From Kosmotoga arenicorallina S304 (GTDB lineage Bacteria; Thermotogota; Thermotogae; Petrotogales; Kosmotogaceae), in contig NZ_JFHK01000022.1 of assembly GCF_001636545.1 (NCBI RefSeq), positions 1 through 64,000 of the forward strand: 64,000 nt of DNA, in the 5' to 3' direction. Shown one piece after another: positions 16,223 to 24,963 of the stretch (its first letter is position 1; each line of letters starts with the position of its first letter). The translations under genes and the position numbers were made by a program. The notes beneath the pieces are model-generated. The model had not been told where the DNA came from. It was given only the letters and a program-made list of their open reading frames with translations, and searched no databases.

Positions 16223-17170
16223 ATGCAGATTCTTGAAAAGTACGGGAGAGATGATATCGCATGGGTTTTCCTTGGAAAGACCTCTAAAGGGAATACGGTA
16301 GAGTTTGTTGAATCGGTACAACCACCAATTCCGAGAGAAGATAAGGAAGTTATCATTATCTCCACGCTCGTCGGTTGCCCGGCGGGATGTTTCATGTGTG
16401 ATGCCGGAGGGTTTTATGAAGGAAAATTATCCGCAGGCGAAATGCTGGAACAAATCGATTATATTGTATGCAAGAGGTTTGGGGATTTCAAAGTTCCTTC
16501 AAAGAAGTTCAAAATCCAGTTTGCGAGAATGGGCGAGCCTGCATTGAACGATGAAGTTCTTGAAGTGTTGAAGGAGCTTCCTAGAAGATATATTGCGCCC
16601 GGACTACTTCCATCTATTTCTACAATCGCGCCTGTTGCGAGAGAAGCATTTTTTGAAAGCCTCATTGAGATCAAAAATGAATATTATGCATCAGGTCGAT
16701 TCCAGCTCCAATTTTCTATACACTCTACGGATTATCGGCAACGTGACGCTATAATCCCGGTCAAAAAGTGGAACTTCAAAGATATAGCGGAATATGGTAA
16801 AAGATTTTACAAAGAGGGTGACAGGAAAATCACGCTGAATTTTGCTCTTGGAAAAGAGAACATAATTGAAGCAGAAAAAATCAGAGAATTTTTCGACCCT
16901 GATATATTCCTGATTAAAATCACTCCAGTAAATCCTACATATCGGGCAATCGAAAACAATATTGAATCAGCTGTTGATTCAGGGAAAAAAGCTCTCCCTT
17001 ACCACCCGGGTTTGCTTGAAAAATTTGAAGAGTTTGGCTATCAAGTGATTTTGAGCATTGGGGAATTGGAAGAAAACAAGATAGGCAGCAACTGCGGTCA
17101 ATTTGTTCAAAGACACTTGAACAGCAAGTTGAAAATTTCGGAGGCATATAAATATGAATCTATAAGATAA
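16223..17170 (+). CDS. RlmN-like radical SAM protein, shortened and atypical
   Basis: A 315-residue radical SAM enzyme. The SAM cluster motif is Cys52-x3-Cys56-x2-Cys59 (GCPAGCFMC). ARMGEPALND and the C-terminal NCGQF with Cys291 match the RlmN/Cfr rRNA methylase family. Two things are unusual: the N-terminal helical domain of RlmN is missing, and the position of the RlmN resolving cysteine seven residues before the cluster is Ile45. It may therefore not methylate rRNA. GGAGG lies before the ATG. It follows the flavoprotein by 15 bases and is followed by a new promoter. Confidence 0.75.
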   Translation: MQILEKYGRDDIAWVFLGKTSKGNTVEFVESVQPPIPREDKEVIIISTLVGCPAGCFMCDAGGFYEGKLSAGEMLEQIDYIVCKRFGDFKVPSKKFKIQFARMGEPALNDEVLEVLKELPRRYIAPGLLPSISTIAPVAREAFFESLIEIKNEYYASGRFQLQFSIHSTDYRQRDAIIPVKKWNFKDIAEYGKRFYKEGDRKITLNFALGKENIIEAEKIREFFDPDIFLIKITPVNPTYRAIENNIESAVDSGKKALPYHPGLLEKFEEFGYQVILSIGELEENKIGSNCGQFVQRHLNSKLKISEAYKYESIR

Positions 17171-17227
17171 TTAAAGATTGGCAGCAATTAGAAGGCACAG
17201 AGCATATTTACCGCTTACTTGGAAATT

Positions 17228-17255
17228 TTGCCATTTTTCGCTAAAAAAGTATAAT
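17228..17255 (+). promoter_or_regulatory. Promoter of the ygeY-led purine operon
   Basis: TTGCCA (17228-17233) and TATAAT (17250-17255) are 16 bases apart. The leader to the ygeY-like start at 17295 would be about 33 bases, too short for a purine riboswitch. Confidence 0.65.
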
Positions 17256-17294
17256 TTAATAAATTATAGCTTATCAAAAGAAAGGAATGATCTC

Positions 17295-18488
17295 ATGAAC
17301 AAAGAAATTTTGAAGGCTGCTGAAAAATATAGGGACAAGCTCACGGAGTTTATGAGAGATCTTGTGAGGACAAAGAGCTATTCAGCAGGTGAAAGAGAAG
17401 TGGTTCAAAGAATCAAGCATGAAATGGAAAAAGTGGGATTTGATGAGATTATTATCGATGGTATGGGAAATATCCTGGGCAGGATTGGGAGTGGTAAGAA
17501 GATTATAGCCATGGATGCCCATATCGATACTGTTGAAGTGGGAAATCCTGATCTCTGGGAGGTTGATCCCTTTGAAGCTGTTGTTAAAGATGGAGTGATC
17601 TATGGACGGGGAGCAAGCGATCAGAAAGCAGGCATGGCTTCAATGGTTTATGGTGTAAAGGTTATGAAGGAACTCGGACTGCTGGGCGATTTTACTCTTT
17701 ACGTTACTGGCACGGTAATGGAAGAAGACTGCGATGGTCTTTGTTGGCAGTACATAATAAATGAGGAAGGAATCAAACCCGATTATGTAGTCATCACTGA
17801 ACCTACAAACCTAAACATTTATAGAGGGCATAGAGGAAGGATAGAGCTCCAAATAAAAACAACCGGTTTGTCCTGCCATGCTTCTGCACCAGAACGCGGC
17901 GAGAATGCGGTTTACAAAATGAGCAGAATCATTCAGGAAATAGAAAAGCTGAATTATAGGCTCAGGGACGATTCTTTTCTCGGTAAGGGGACAGTCGCTG
18001 TAACCCAGATATTTTTCAAGTCACCCTCACACAATGCTGTTCCCGACGAGTGCACGATTCAACTTGATAGAAGGTTGACAAAGGGTGAAACCCGTGAAGT
18101 GGTTATTTCTGAATTGGAAGATGCCATAAAACGTGCTGGTGAAGAAGCGGAAATTATCGAGCTTGAATACAGAAGGGCTTCCTACACTGGTCTGGAATAC
18201 CCCACTAAAAAGTATTTCCCAACATGGGTAATGGATGAGGACCATGAAATCGTCCAAAAAACGGTCAAGGCTTACAAAGAGGTATTCGGAGAAGCCCCCG
18301 TAGTTGATAAATGGATTTTTTCAACCAATGGTGTTGCCACAGCCGGGATGTACAAGATACCAACAATAGGCTTCGGCCCTGGAAATGAAATTCACGCTCA
18401 CAGTCCCAGCGATCAGGTCTCTATCGAACATCTTGTCAAAGCCGCTGCTATGTACGCTTATCTTCCAATGAAATTATCTCAGGATTAA
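17295..18488 (+). CDS. ygeY: YgeY-family M20 metallohydrolase
   Basis: A 397-residue di-zinc hydrolase of the M20 peptidase/deacylase family. Metal and catalytic residues are seen in MDAHIDTVEVG, YGRGASDQKAG and MEEDCDG. Length and wording match YgeY, found with YgeW and SsnA in clusters for anaerobic purine breakdown, where it is thought to hydrolyse a ureido or amino-acid intermediate rather than peptides. The ATG at 17295 follows AAAGGAA by about eight bases; an upstream in-frame ATG at 17178 would lie before the promoter. It opens a set of 16 close or overlapping genes ending at 34720. Confidence 0.85.
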   Translation: MNKEILKAAEKYRDKLTEFMRDLVRTKSYSAGEREVVQRIKHEMEKVGFDEIIIDGMGNILGRIGSGKKIIAMDAHIDTVEVGNPDLWEVDPFEAVVKDGVIYGRGASDQKAGMASMVYGVKVMKELGLLGDFTLYVTGTVMEEDCDGLCWQYIINEEGIKPDYVVITEPTNLNIYRGHRGRIELQIKTTGLSCHASAPERGENAVYKMSRIIQEIEKLNYRLRDDSFLGKGTVAVTQIFFKSPSHNAVPDECTIQLDRRLTKGETREVVISELEDAIKRAGEEAEIIELEYRRASYTGLEYPTKKYFPTWVMDEDHEIVQKTVKAYKEVFGEAPVVDKWIFSTNGVATAGMYKIPTIGFGPGNEIHAHSPSDQVSIEHLVKAAAMYAYLPMKLSQD

Positions 18489-18505
18489 TATAAGGAGGGG
18501 TAGTA

Positions 18506-19495
18506 ATGAGTAGTATGCTCAGAGGACGACATTTTATAACGACACAGGAATTCTCGAAAGATGAAATCGATTTGATGTTGGATCTTTCTTCCGATTTGAA
18601 ACGGAAATTCGCTGTCGGAGAACTAACCCCGTGGCTTCTTTATAAGACGGTTTTCATGATTTTCTTTGATGAATCCACCCGCACCCGAAATTCCATAGAA
18701 GCCGGAATTACCCAGCTGGGCGGGCACGCACATTTTTTGAATCCCAAGGTTATGCAAACAGCTCATGGCGAAGTAGCTCGCGATACTGCGATGATACTTT
18801 CGAGGTATGGGCACGCCATTGCGGTTAGACATTGTGCTTATAAAATAGGAAATGCATATCTGAGAGAGCTTGCAAAACACTCTTCTGTTCCGATACTCAA
18901 CCTTCAAGACGATTATTACCATCCCATGCAAGTGCTTGCTGACATGATGACCATCCGCGAAAAATTCGGTCAAAACACGAGAGGCCTTAAAGTAGGGATC
19001 AGCTGGGCATATGCAGAGAGCCACCTGAAACCTCTTTCGGTTCCTCAATCTCAGATTTTGCTTTTCCCGAGATATGGTCTCGATGTCACTCTTGCATATC
19101 CCGAAGGCTTCGATTTAATGCCTGAAATTGTTGAACAGGCCAAGAAAAACGCAGAAGAAAACGGGACAAAATTTGAGATATCCCATGACATGGATGCTGC
19201 CTTTGAAGATGCCGATATTGTTATCCCCAAATCCTGGGGTGGGTTCTTCGTTTCGGATAATCCAGAAGAGATAATGGCTGAAACGAGAAAACACAAAGAC
19301 TGGATCTGTACACCCGACAAAATGAAACTCGCAAAAAGACACGCTATATACATGCACGCCTTGCCTGCTGACAGGGGCAGAGAAGTAGTTAATGAGGTAA
19401 TTGACGGGCCACAATCCGTGGTAATTGATGAAGCCGAAAACAGATTGCACACAGCGAAAGCAGTAATGGCATTAACAATGGGAGGCAGGCCGTGA
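18506..19495 (+). CDS. ygeW: YgeW-family knotted carbamoyltransferase
   Basis: A 329-residue member of the aspartate/ornithine carbamoyltransferase family. The carbamoyl-phosphate loop STRTR spans residues 57-61, HPMQ begins at His139, and the usual HCLP motif appears as HALPADRG. In degradative clusters this enzyme is thought to run backwards, phosphorolysing a ureido compound to carbamoyl phosphate, which a carbamate kinase could use to make ATP; no kinase gene is in the window. It is shorter than E. coli YgeW. AAGGAGGGG lies before the start. Confidence 0.87.
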   Translation: MSSMLRGRHFITTQEFSKDEIDLMLDLSSDLKRKFAVGELTPWLLYKTVFMIFFDESTRTRNSIEAGITQLGGHAHFLNPKVMQTAHGEVARDTAMILSRYGHAIAVRHCAYKIGNAYLRELAKHSSVPILNLQDDYYHPMQVLADMMTIREKFGQNTRGLKVGISWAYAESHLKPLSVPQSQILLFPRYGLDVTLAYPEGFDLMPEIVEQAKKNAEENGTKFEISHDMDAAFEDADIVIPKSWGGFFVSDNPEEIMAETRKHKDWICTPDKMKLAKRHAIYMHALPADRGREVVNEVIDGPQSVVIDEAENRLHTAKAVMALTMGGRP

Positions 19496-20856
19496 GCTTC
19501 GAGCTCTCTTTAATCGGTGGAACCCTTTGTGATGGCTTTACAGTAAGAAAGGGCAATGTATATGTTTCAAAGGGAAAAATAAAGGCCATCACTCCCAACG
19601 ACGTTATTTTTGAAGCCAGACAGTCCTATGACTGTGCTGGCTTATTTGTTTTTCCGGGGTTTGTTGACCCTCATGTCCATTTGAGCCTCGATTTGGGAAA
19701 ATACATTTCTGCAGATGATTATGAGAGTGCTTCCGATGCCGCTCTGAGTGGCGGAGTAACGACCTTCTTTGATTTCACCGAGCCTGTATACTCCAAAGAT
19801 AATTTTGAAGATGTCTTAAATGAAAAACTTTTACAGGGAAAAAGTTCGAAAATCGACTTTGGACTGCATCTTACTCTCGGGAAGAATAAAGGCTTCACCG
19901 CGGAAGATATAGCCAATTTTGCCATCAGTAATGGCATTCCATCCGTCAAGATATTCACAGCATATGGAGACAGCAACAGGCGCACTGACAGGGGCTTTAT
20001 GTATGAATTATTCAGACAGTCATCAAAAAAAGGATATGTTGTGCTGGTTCATGCGGAAGATGATGAGCTTATAAAAAGCAATGCGAAGCACATTCCCGAG
20101 ATAATCAACAATCTTTCCAGAATAAGGTCAAGTGAAAGCGAGTTGGTTGCGGTTTTTGATGTTGCATTGCTTGCTCGATTAGCAGAAGGGCAGATTTATA
20201 TTGTTCACCTTTCAAGCGGTCAAACGATGGAAGAATTAAGCAGATTAGAAAACAGCTGGTACAAGAATATCGTTATTGAAACCTGTCCACAATACCTTTT
20301 GCTTGATGATACAAGATTGATCGGAGAAGATAATTATCTTTTTAGTTTTTGCCCGCCTTTGAGAAGTACGGAAGAAAGGGAAAAGCTTATTCATTATCTC
20401 AAAGAGGGAAAAATCAAGACAATAGGTACTGATCATTGCCCTTTCAGTGTTAGCGAGAAAATGGAAAACGCTCCAAATTTGGGTTCTATTCCCTACGGTA
20501 TTCCAACACTCGGTTTTACCTTTTCGCTTTTAAGGAGCATAATATCTGATCCTTTGCTTCTTATAAGATTACTCTCCGTAAACCCTGCAAAATCGTTGGG
20601 TCTGTTTCCAGAAAAGGGATCTTTAATACCCGGAACAGATGCGGATCTTGTTGTGGCTGATATGGAAAAGGAATGGACAATAGAAACACCGACTTACGGA
20701 AAAGCCGAATATTCCCCATATCTTGGCCTGAAGGCCAGGGGGAAAGTGTTAAAGACTTTTCTGAGAGGAGAATTGGCTTACGACGGGAAGGAGGTAACCG
20801 TTTCCGCAGGAAGGGGAAGGTTCATTATGAGAAATCCCATACATTGGGGGGATTAA
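19492..20856 (+). CDS. Hydantoinase/dihydropyrimidinase-like amidohydrolase
   Basis: A 454-residue cyclic amidohydrolase. Metal ligands and the bridging lysine appear in order: DPHVHL, SVKIFTAYGD with the Lys expected to be carboxylated, LVHAEDDE, IVHLSSGQT and GTDHCPFS with the Asp. It would open hydantoin- or dihydropyrimidine-like rings to N-carbamoyl acids. The GTG start at 19492 overlaps the YgeW stop by four bases and follows GGGAGG, so the two proteins are coupled: this one opens a ring to a ureide that YgeW could use. Confidence 0.87.
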   Translation: MSFELSLIGGTLCDGFTVRKGNVYVSKGKIKAITPNDVIFEARQSYDCAGLFVFPGFVDPHVHLSLDLGKYISADDYESASDAALSGGVTTFFDFTEPVYSKDNFEDVLNEKLLQGKSSKIDFGLHLTLGKNKGFTAEDIANFAISNGIPSVKIFTAYGDSNRRTDRGFMYELFRQSSKKGYVVLVHAEDDELIKSNAKHIPEIINNLSRIRSSESELVAVFDVALLARLAEGQIYIVHLSSGQTMEELSRLENSWYKNIVIETCPQYLLLDDTRLIGEDNYLFSFCPPLRSTEEREKLIHYLKEGKIKTIGTDHCPFSVSEKMENAPNLGSIPYGIPTLGFTFSLLRSIISDPLLLIRLLSVNPAKSLGLFPEKGSLIPGTDADLVVADMEKEWTIETPTYGKAEYSPYLGLKARGKVLKTFLRGELAYDGKEVTVSAGRGRFIMRNPIHWGD

Positions 20857-20857
20857 C

Positions 20858-22156
20858 TTGCTTATCAAGAATGTGTCCGTTTTTACAGGAAAGGATTTTA
20901 TCAAGCACGGATATGTAGTTGTAAGAGGCAATAATTTTGACTATGTGGGGGGGACAGAACCAGAAGGTAATTATGATGAAATTATTGATGGAAACGGAAG
21001 GCTTTTAATGCCAGGGTTCATAAATGCCCATACCCATATTTATTCGGCCTTTGCAAGGGGGATGGCGCTTGATTACTTCAATCCTTCTTCCTTTACCGAG
21101 CTTCTGGAACAGCTTTGGTGGAGACTGGATAGAAAATTAAGCTTACCAGAAATAGAGTTGAGCGCTTATATTGCAGCTGTTGAATCTTCTGAATCGGGAG
21201 TTACATCTCTTATTGACCATCACTCATCGCCTGCTGAAATTTCAGGTTCATTAAATACCATTGCAAGGGCGGTAAATGATGTAGGATTACGCGTAGATAC
21301 ATGTTACGAAGTTTCTGACCGTGATGGAGTTAAAGCAGCAGAAAGAGGCATATCTGAAAATGTCAGCTTTTTCGAAAGGAGAAACGAGTTCAAAGGAGCT
21401 CATTTCGGGCTTCATGCTGGTTTTACCCTTAGCGATGAAACACTAAAAAAAGTTTCAGAAGCATCAAAAGGCAGGATTCCCATACATGTTCATGTTGCAG
21501 AAGGACCGGAGGATGAAGAGAGTAGCCTTTCAAGATATGGAAAACGCGTGGTGCAGCGTTTTTATGACTATGAGCTCCTGATACCCGGCTCGATTTTTGC
21601 CCACTGTATTCATGTCAATGATAATGAGTTAGCGCTCATCAAAGAAAGGGACGTTTATGTGGTAGTTAATGCACAATCAAATATCAACAACGGAGTTGGA
21701 ATAACATTCTGGCCACATTTTACAGAGCGAGGAGTGAAGGTCGGAATCGGAAATGATGGTTTCGGGTTCAACATCGCCAATGATATCCGTTTCTTTATTT
21801 TAACTCCTCATCATGAGAAAAGAGATCCAAAAGTATCCAGCACAAGAGATTTGCTAAACACGTTTTTCAAAAGTAATGCCGAAATCGCTTCCAGATCATT
21901 TGGCATAAACCTTGGCTTCATAGAGCCTGAATACAGAGCAGACTTCATAATTGTCGATTACAATTCGCCTACCCCTATAAATAGCGAGAACTTCAGTGAT
22001 CACTTCTTCTATGGGATTATTGACAATTTGAAGGTGATTGATGTCTATGTTTCTGGTAAACCCGTAGTGAAACACGGGAAAAACATTACCATAGACAAAG
22101 AGGTTCTGTACAGCGAAGCAAGAAAAATTGCAAGCTCTTTGTGGAGAAAAATATGA
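20858..22156 (+). CDS. ssnA: SsnA-family amidohydrolase
   Basis: A 432-residue metal-dependent hydrolase or deaminase. Ligands are visible in PGFINAHTHIYSAFARGM, IHVHVAEG, FAHCIHV and IGNDGFG. The line ARGMALDYF and the gene company mark it as SsnA, a protein of selenium-linked molybdenum hydroxylase and purine clusters. It may deaminate or open a purine-derived ring; the exact substrate is unknown. The TTG start at 20858 follows a GGGGGGA ribosome binding site and is one base after the hydantoinase stop. Confidence 0.85.
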   Translation: MLIKNVSVFTGKDFIKHGYVVVRGNNFDYVGGTEPEGNYDEIIDGNGRLLMPGFINAHTHIYSAFARGMALDYFNPSSFTELLEQLWWRLDRKLSLPEIELSAYIAAVESSESGVTSLIDHHSSPAEISGSLNTIARAVNDVGLRVDTCYEVSDRDGVKAAERGISENVSFFERRNEFKGAHFGLHAGFTLSDETLKKVSEASKGRIPIHVHVAEGPEDEESSLSRYGKRVVQRFYDYELLIPGSIFAHCIHVNDNELALIKERDVYVVVNAQSNINNGVGITFWPHFTERGVKVGIGNDGFGFNIANDIRFFILTPHHEKRDPKVSSTRDLLNTFFKSNAEIASRSFGINLGFIEPEYRADFIIVDYNSPTPINSENFSDHFFYGIIDNLKVIDVYVSGKPVVKHGKNITIDKEVLYSEARKIASSLWRKI

Positions 22157-22170
22157 AAGAGGGTATGAGT

Positions 22171-23259
22171 ATGGATTTGAGTGTGGAAATTGCTGGAATA
22201 AAACTGAAAAATCCCGTTATGCCTGCTTCCGGGCCACTTACAGGAGATGATAAAAAAATGCTTGCCCTGGAAAGGTTAGGCGTAGGGGGAATGGTTACCA
22301 AGACCATTTCTTCAAAAGCGGCAGAAGTCCCAAGACCCTGCATAATAGCGGGAAATAACTATGTTATGAACACGGAACTCTGGACAGAGTTCCCGCCGGA
22401 AAAGTGGGAAAGCGAGTTTTTACCGGCGTATCGTGCCAAAAGCAACATTCCTCTGATAGTGAGTTTAGGTTATACGCCTGACGACCTTAATCTTTTAGTC
22501 CCGAGATTTGACAGATTTGCAGATGGGTTTGAGTTATCCACACATTATGTAGCCGATGATCCGAAATTGATGAAACAATTGATAAAAGCGGTCAAGATTC
22601 ACACAGATAAACCCGTATTCTTGAAATTTGACCCGTCAGTACCAGACCCGGAGGGCATGGCTAAAACTATAGAAGATGCTGGTGGAGACGGTATTGTCAT
22701 TATGAACTCCCTTGGCCCTGCATATCCTCTGGATAGGAACGCAAGAAAATCTTTTCTGGGCAGCAAAGATGGTTTTGGGTGGATAAGCGGTCCAGTGATC
22801 AAGCCACTTTCACTTGCAATGGTTAAGCGAGTAGCCAAAGCCACATCATTGCCCGTTATTGGAGTAGGCGGCATATCAAGTGCTCAAGATGTCATTGAAT
22901 TCTTGATGGCTGGCGCAGCAGCGGTTCAACTTCTATCAGCGGCATTGATAAGAGGAAAAAGCGTATATAAACGAATAGTAGATGAACTTCCGGAAAAGCT
23001 TAAGAAAATTGGTGCACAGACCGCGGGAGAAATAGTTGGGATAGCCAAAGATTCGAATAGTAAAGCTTCTTTCAAAAGAAGGCTTCCGGTTATTGACAAA
23101 GAAAAATGTACCCTCTGTGGTCTCTGTGTGGATATATGCCCGTATTTCGCTTTGACAATCGAAAATAATGCTGTTGCCGTAAATCAGGAAGAATGTTTTG
23201 GGTGTGGGTTATGTCAGAGCCGTTGCCCAGTTAAGGCAATCGGAGGTGTACTGGAATGA
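22171..23259 (+). CDS. PreA-like dihydropyrimidine/dihydroorotate dehydrogenase with C-terminal double ferredoxin
   Basis: A 362-residue FMN barrel enzyme of the dihydroorotate dehydrogenase family (VEIAGIKLKNPVMPASGPL, then VIGVGGISSAQDVIEFLMAGA) joined to two 4Fe-4S motifs (CTLCGLCVDICP and CFGCGLCQSRCP). This is the layout of PreA, one half of bacterial dihydropyrimidine dehydrogenase. The partner PreT is absent; the large YgfK reductase of E. coli-type clusters is absent too. The enzyme may take electrons from ferredoxin. ATG 22171 matches the family N-terminus; ATG 22153 overlapping the ssnA stop is an alternative. Confidence 0.82.
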   Translation: MDLSVEIAGIKLKNPVMPASGPLTGDDKKMLALERLGVGGMVTKTISSKAAEVPRPCIIAGNNYVMNTELWTEFPPEKWESEFLPAYRAKSNIPLIVSLGYTPDDLNLLVPRFDRFADGFELSTHYVADDPKLMKQLIKAVKIHTDKPVFLKFDPSVPDPEGMAKTIEDAGGDGIVIMNSLGPAYPLDRNARKSFLGSKDGFGWISGPVIKPLSLAMVKRVAKATSLPVIGVGGISSAQDVIEFLMAGAAAVQLLSAALIRGKSVYKRIVDELPEKLKKIGAQTAGEIVGIAKDSNSKASFKRRLPVIDKEKCTLCGLCVDICPYFALTIENNAVAVNQEECFGCGLCQSRCPVKAIGGVLE

Positions 23260-24500
23260 AAAAGTTCCTACTGCGTTGCCTCCATTGTGGCAGAGAATAT
23301 TGCCCTTCAGAGATAGAATACACATGCCCGCATTGCGGCGACAGATTGGGAACGCTTGAAGTCATTTACGACCGGGGATATTTGAAAAAAGCTGTTAAGA
23401 GAGAGCGTTTTGAAAAATTTTCGCCAAAGGGGATATGGCAATTTGAAGCACTCTTGCCTGTGAGTGAAAATGGGTGGAAACCACCTCTTCTCGTTGGGAA
23501 TACACCTTTATACAAATCCAGGAAATTATCTGAAAAATACGGAGTTGGTGAGTTATTTATAAAAGACGATGGAAGAAACCCCACAGCTTCTTTTAAAGAC
23601 CGGGCTAGCGCGGTAGCAGTTGCAAGAGCCGTCGAAAAAGGTTATGATACGCTTTTTTGCGCATCTACCGGAAATGCTGCAAGCTCATTGTCAGGATTAT
23701 GCGCTGCTTCAGGATTGAAGAGTTATATTTTTGTCCCGGCCTCGGCTCCTGTTGCAAAATTGACCCAGTTGCAGGTTTATGGCGCAAGGGTAATCCCGAT
23801 TGACGGAAGTTATGATGAAGCCTTTGACATTTCGATGAAAGTAGGCTTTGAAAATAATTGGTATTGTCGGAATAGTGCGATAAATCCATACCTGCTCGAA
23901 GGCAAAAAAACTGGCGCGCTAGAAATTGCTGTTCAAATGAATTGGGCTTTGCCTGATTTTGTTTTTGTGTCTGTTGGTGATGGAACTGTACTGAGCAGTT
24001 TTCATAAGGGATTCCTGGATCTAAAAGAAGCCGGTTTAATTGATGAAATTCCAATTATTGTTGGGGTGCAGGCAGAGGGAGCTGATGCGATAATAAGAGC
24101 CTATGAAAAAGGAGAGCCTTTCGAACCAGAGGATATAGAGGCTTTTAGCGTTGCTGATAGCATTTCTGTCGGAAAACCCCGCGATTTTTTGAAGGCATGC
24201 GTTTACACAAAAAGAAACAAGGGTCTCTTTGTAAGGGTTTCAGATGAAGATATATTGAATAGTATAATTGAACTGGCACGGGCAACAGGAGTCTTTGCTG
24301 AGCCAGCAGGCGCGACAGCCTTTGCAGGTTTTAAGAAGCTTCATAGCCAGGGGCGTTTATCCTCTTCATCACGGATAGTCATTGTGGTAACAGGCAACGG
24401 CCTGAAAGACCTCAAAGCCCCACAAAAAATGCTTAAGCCTCTTAAAAAAGTACCTGCAAATTTGGACAAAGTCAGGGAGGCGATAGGTAGTGATTGTTGA
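23256..24500 (+). CDS. Threonine-synthase-like PLP enzyme with zinc ribbon
   Basis: A 414-residue fold-type II PLP enzyme. Cysteines 8, 11, 24 and 27 form a zinc-ribbon head; the PLP lysine is Lys114 in NPTASFKDRAS; the phosphate loop is CASTGNAASSL. By sequence it resembles threonine synthase, yet no homoserine pathway gene is near. In known uric acid clusters a PLP lyase (YgeX) splits 2,3-diaminopropionate into pyruvate and ammonia. This gene sits where YgeX would be expected and may do that step; plain threonine synthase remains possible. The start overlaps the PreA-like stop by four bases. Confidence 0.75.
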   Translation: MKKFLLRCLHCGREYCPSEIEYTCPHCGDRLGTLEVIYDRGYLKKAVKRERFEKFSPKGIWQFEALLPVSENGWKPPLLVGNTPLYKSRKLSEKYGVGELFIKDDGRNPTASFKDRASAVAVARAVEKGYDTLFCASTGNAASSLSGLCAASGLKSYIFVPASAPVAKLTQLQVYGARVIPIDGSYDEAFDISMKVGFENNWYCRNSAINPYLLEGKKTGALEIAVQMNWALPDFVFVSVGDGTVLSSFHKGFLDLKEAGLIDEIPIIVGVQAEGADAIIRAYEKGEPFEPEDIEAFSVADSISVGKPRDFLKACVYTKRNKGLFVRVSDEDILNSIIELARATGVFAEPAGATAFAGFKKLHSQGRLSSSSRIVIVVTGNGLKDLKAPQKMLKPLKKVPANLDKVREAIGSDC

Positions 24501-24963
24501 GTTCACTTTAAATGGCAAAAAAGTTGAGTACGATGTCCGGCCTGATATGCGTGTACTCGATTTTTTGCGCGATGAATTGGGATTAACAGGTCCCAAAGAA
24601 GCCTGTGGTGAAGGTGAATGCGGTGCATGCACAATTATTGTAAATGGACTGAATGTACATTCCTGTTTAATGCTGGCTGCCGAACTCGATGGTAAAGAAG
24701 TATGGACTATTGAAGGCTTGAAAGGACCGGATGGTAAACTGCATCCTATTCAGGAAGCCTTCGTAGAGGCCGGTGCTATTCAATGTGGTTTCTGTACCCC
24801 GGGTATGGTTATATCAACCAAAGTGTTGCTGGACAACAATCCTTCACCCACGCGTGAAGAGATAAAAAAAGCACTCGAAGGAAATCTATGCAGATGTACT
24901 GGCTATTATAAGATAATCGATGCTGTGGAAATCGCGGCTGAAAAATTAAAAGGCGATGAATAG
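24490..24963 (+). CDS. Molybdenum hydroxylase 2Fe-2S subunit (first set)
   Basis: A 157-residue electron-transfer subunit. The plant-type cluster is held by Cys39, 44, 47 and 59; the second cluster by the QCGFCTPGM and NLCRCTGYY motifs. This is the small subunit of xanthine-dehydrogenase-type enzymes. The GTG start overlaps the preceding gene by 11 bases. A second, distinct copy lies at 27987, so the island codes for small subunits of two enzymes; this one may serve the catalytic subunit at 36136 (inference). Confidence 0.92.
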   Translation: MIVEFTLNGKKVEYDVRPDMRVLDFLRDELGLTGPKEACGEGECGACTIIVNGLNVHSCLMLAAELDGKEVWTIEGLKGPDGKLHPIQEAFVEAGAIQCGFCTPGMVISTKVLLDNNPSPTREEIKKALEGNLCRCTGYYKIIDAVEIAAEKLKGDE

